Below are positions 4,946 through 6,316 of a DNA stretch of 6,316 bases, in pieces. Each line of letters opens with the position of its first letter. Within the stretch, counting starts at the first letter, position 1. Under the pieces are notes generated by a model. That model had not been told where the DNA came from, made no database searches, and saw nothing but the letters and a program-made list of their open reading frames with translations. The stretch covers positions 1 to 6,316 of the forward strand of contig JAFDAT010000305.1 of NCBI GenBank assembly GCA_019313725.1, written 5' to 3'. Both the position numbers and the translations under genes were made by a program. Source of the DNA: Deltaproteobacteria bacterium (GTDB taxonomy: Bacteria > Desulfobacterota > Desulfobacteria > Desulfobacterales > B30-G6).

Positions 4946-5710
4946 CTATACGCCGGATTTCAGGAGTTCGGACACGCTGACAAGTTCAATGTCGGCATTG
5001 TGCTCATCTCTGGCAAACCGGTGAATGGCCCGGGCGGTTGGCATAAACGGGTGCCCTATTCCGACGGCCTGCCCGACGCGCAGGGCACATTTTTTTAGCC
5101 GGGCCAGTTCCAGCAGCACAGCGGATTCCTCGCGGGTGTTATCCAGAAAAATCCGCCTGGAAAGTGAAGGGATTTTGAAAGACCTGGCGGTGGCATGCGC
5201 CTTCGAGTGGTTCGATGTACAGCTGTCGACGAAAAACAGCTTGTTTTTCTTTATGATTTCCAGCGCTTCACTTATATCCTCACGGCTTTCGGTGAATTTT
5301 GACCCCATGTGATTGTTGACCCCGCCGGCATAGGGTACGTTCTCGATATTCGCTTCCATGACATCCATGATCCGCTGCCGGCTATCGCCGACGAAAAGGG
5401 CCCCCGGACCGGGGTCGTTTGCGGTGTTGTAGGGTTCCATGGGCTGGTGCAGCATGACCTCGTACCCTATCCGGTTCATCTCGATGGCCAGTTCGCGTGA
5501 ATAGGTCAGATGCGGCAGTACGGAAAAGGTAAGGGCCACATCGAGATTCAGGAATTCCTGCGCGCGCGCACGACTGTGGCCGATATCGTCGATGATCAGG
5601 GCAAGCCGGGGCCGATCCGCCCCGGCCAGCGCTTCCGGCCGACGGCCGAAACCCATCAACAAGCCGCTTAAAGCGAACATGCTTTTCAGAAGGAAGTGTC
5701 TGCGGTTCAT
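4946..5710 (-). CDS. Divergent polysaccharide deacetylase family protein (YibQ/DUF610)
   Basis: This 254-residue exported protein belongs to the divergent polysaccharide deacetylase family (YibQ-like), a NodB-type metal-dependent barrel fold whose substrate is not firmly known. The start at 5708-5710 is chosen because AGGTG lies five bases before it and the product then begins with a twin-arginine signal, MNRRHFLLKS, a hydrophobic stretch (ALSGLLMGFG) and a cleavage site near ALA29. An in-frame ATG 20 codons upstream (5768-5770) would bury this signal. Family motifs in order are LALIIDDIG (36-44, paired Asp), LTFSVLP (60-66), EVMLHQPMEP (84-93, His88), GGVNNHMGSKFT (129-140, His134), KLFFVDS (157-163), RIFLDN (186-191) and VGIGHPF (216-222, His220). 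The set is complete, so the enzyme looks intact. It is convergent with the selenoprotein gene. Tat export is inferred from the motif alone. Confidence 0.85.
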   Translation of the reverse strand: MNRRHFLLKSMFALSGLLMGFGRRPEALAGADRPRLALIIDDIGHSRARAQEFLNLDVALTFSVLPHLTYSRELAIEMNRIGYEVMLHQPMEPYNTANDPGPGALFVGDSRQRIMDVMEANIENVPYAGGVNNHMGSKFTESREDISEALEIIKKNKLFFVDSCTSNHSKAHATARSFKIPSLSRRIFLDNTREESAVLLELARLKKCALRVGQAVGIGHPFMPTARAIHRFARDEHNADIELVSVSELLKSGV

Positions 5711-5917
5711 AACAGCACCTATTTCATTAGAAACAGTCAGCCGTATTTGAGAACGGTATTCCTGTCCCAAGACCTGGAATATTAAACACCATTCGTGCTG
5801 ATGCGTGTTTCTAATGTGTATAAATTTTCATGAATTTGCATAAAATGAACATACAAATAATTTGGTGATAGTGGATGTTGCATGCTTGGCCGCACCAGAG
5901 CATGAGAATTTATTCGG

Positions 5918-5939
5918 GTTGTAAGGCATAATGCCCAAC
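5918..5939. repeat. Small bulged hairpin
   Basis: GTTG (5918-5921) pairs with CAAC (5936-5939), and inside it GGCAT (5925-5929) pairs with ATGCC (5931-5935), leaving a three-base bulge and a one-base centre. As RNA the loop would need to open slightly; as DNA it is a GGCAT-A-ATGCC dyad that could bind a dimeric regulator. Confidence 0.35.
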
Positions 5940-5948
5940 ATATAGGAG

Positions 5949-5982
5949 GATTGTCAATGGAAAATACTATATATTGACAATC
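5949..5982. promoter_or_regulatory. 10-bp perfect inverted repeat with an embedded mini-ORF
   Basis: GATTGTCAAT (5949-5958) and ATTGACAATC (5973-5982) are exact reverse complements around a 14-base AT-rich centre. An AGGAGG (5944-5949) stands seven bases before ATG 5957-5959, which opens a six-codon frame, MENTIY, ending at TGA 5975-5977. The dyad could be an operator for either divergent gene, or in RNA a hairpin that hides the mini-ORF start. It lies about 90 bases before the trmO-like start. Confidence 0.4.
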
Positions 5983-6060
5983 AGGGCCCATTTCAAGTAC
6001 GCTTTTTCCTTAATTCAAATTCAAACCAATCGCAGGGCCTAGGGCCGTTTAACACCATAA

Positions 6061-6065
6061 AGGAG
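6061..6065 (+). promoter_or_regulatory. Ribosome binding site of the trmO-like gene
   Basis: AAAGGAGC places AGGAG (6061-6065) eight bases before the ATG at 6074 and fixes this start; the protein then begins directly with its conserved first strand. Confidence 0.7.
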
Positions 6066-6073
6066 CATTTCAA

Positions 6074-6316
6074 ATGAAAGCATCATTTCAGGTTTATCCG
6101 GTGGGACGTGTGCGCAAAACTGAAGCTGAAACCGTCCTGGAAATTGATCCCGCATTCAATGACGCACTGCTGGGCCTGGAAACATTTTCGCACATCGTGG
6201 TGCTTTACTGGTTCCATGAAAACGATGACCCTGAAAATCGAAGCACATACCAGGTCCACCCGCGCAAAAACCCCCGGAACCCATTGACCGGCGTTTTCGC
6301 GACCCATGCCCCCCTG
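6074..6316 (+). CDS. trmO: TrmO/TsaA (YaeB) family tRNA methyltransferase, N-terminal part
   Basis: Eighty-one codons are present before the window ends; there is no stop and the C-terminus is missing. In Escherichia coli TrmO uses S-adenosylmethionine to N6-methylate t6A at position 37 of certain tRNAs, in the cytoplasm. The visible part follows the family's beta-barrel domain: first strand FQVYPVGRVRK, then ETVLEIDPAFNDALLGLETF, the signature FSHIVVLYWFHEND, and TYQVHPRKNP leading to NPLTGVFATHAPL, the start of the 'GVFATR(S/A)P.RPNPIG' motif. The usual Arg of that motif is His here. The insert found between the first strand and the second conserved block in the E. coli protein is absent, so this is the shorter form known from archaea and many anaerobes, whose exact substrate is less certain. 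The symbol is given on family grounds only. Confidence 0.78.
   Translation, partial: MKASFQVYPVGRVRKTEAETVLEIDPAFNDALLGLETFSHIVVLYWFHENDDPENRSTYQVHPRKNPRNPLTGVFATHAPL

Larger units (their letters stand above)
5711..6073. other. Non-coding region upstream of the deacetylase and trmO-like genes
   Basis: These 363 bases separate two divergently transcribed genes and should hold both promoters, but I find no clear pair of boxes for either. A TTGACA occurs on each strand inside the inverted repeat at 5949-5982; the plus-strand copy lacks a convincing -10 at the right distance, and the minus-strand copy has only CATTAT 18 bases away. The part from 5771 to 5910 is AT-rich with nothing I can name. 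The hairpins at 5918-5939 and 5949-5982 are listed separately. Confidence 0.5.

Noticed and set aside
4817..5098. Plus-strand 93-residue frame starting in the hairpin region.
   Set aside because: It begins inside a hairpin without a ribosome site, and its second half is antisense to the deacetylase gene.
5975..5977. TGA in the mini-ORF read as selenocysteine.
   Set aside because: Readthrough gives only a dozen more residues without redox motif or family resemblance.
5782..5991. Minus-strand 69-residue open frame in the deacetylase-trmO spacer.
   Set aside because: It has no good ribosome site, no family resemblance and a composition like the surrounding AT-rich spacer.
1..6316. CRISPR array, tRNA or rRNA gene, insertion sequence transposase.
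   Set aside because: No regularly spaced direct repeats of CRISPR length, no tRNA cloverleaf signatures, no rRNA core sequence and no transposase motif were seen on reading both strands.

Overview
The window reads as chromosomal DNA from a Gram-negative anaerobe, most likely a Desulfobacterota (deltaproteobacterial, Desulfobacterales-like) species. The inference rests on gene content: an orphan TAXI-type solute-binding protein, an AmrS-type radical SAM enzyme, a DsbA-family protein whose active-site codon is an in-frame UGA (selenocysteine is frequent in sulfate reducers of this phylum), a YibQ/DUF610 deacetylase and a short TrmO. No phylogenetic marker gene is present, so the assignment is an inference.

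Layout: (1) 1-189 (+) is the C-terminal end of a universal stress protein, cut by the window edge. (2) 287-1288 (+) encodes a TAXI family periplasmic solute-binding protein with a signal peptide and no permease gene beside it. (3) 1336-2349 (-) encodes an AmrS-like radical SAM protein, convergent with the TAXI gene. (4) 2350-2729 is non-coding and carries two GTAG-headed REP-like palindromes in opposite orientation plus a third hairpin. (5) 2730-3473 (-) encodes a class I SAM-dependent methyltransferase. (6) 3474-3772 is a divergent promoter region with a recognisable promoter in each direction and a nearly perfect 25-bp inverted repeat that would lie in the leader of the next gene. (7) 3773-4633 (+) is one gene interrupted by an in-frame TGA at 4196-4198. 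Read through as selenocysteine, it gives a 286-residue exported DsbA-family thioredoxin-fold oxidoreductase with a U-P-Y-C active site. (8) 4634-4945 is a convergent spacer rich in hairpins and short direct repeats. (9) 4946-5710 (-) encodes a Tat-exported divergent polysaccharide deacetylase. (10) 5711-6073 is non-coding, with two tandem hairpins and a six-codon mini-ORF. (11) 6074 to the window end (+) is the start of a TrmO/TsaA family tRNA methyltransferase.

There is no obvious multi-gene operon: strands alternate (+ + - - + - +) and most genes have their own leader. The most notable item is the selenoprotein. A conventional gene finder would split it into a 141-residue protein and a 132-residue protein and miss the catalytic residue between them. 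Both halves are in the same frame with no other stop, the UGA falls exactly on the first Cys position of the DsbA CxxC motif, and two stable hairpins follow directly as SECIS candidates. The next most interesting items are the inverted repeat in this gene's leader and the GTAG-headed palindromes.
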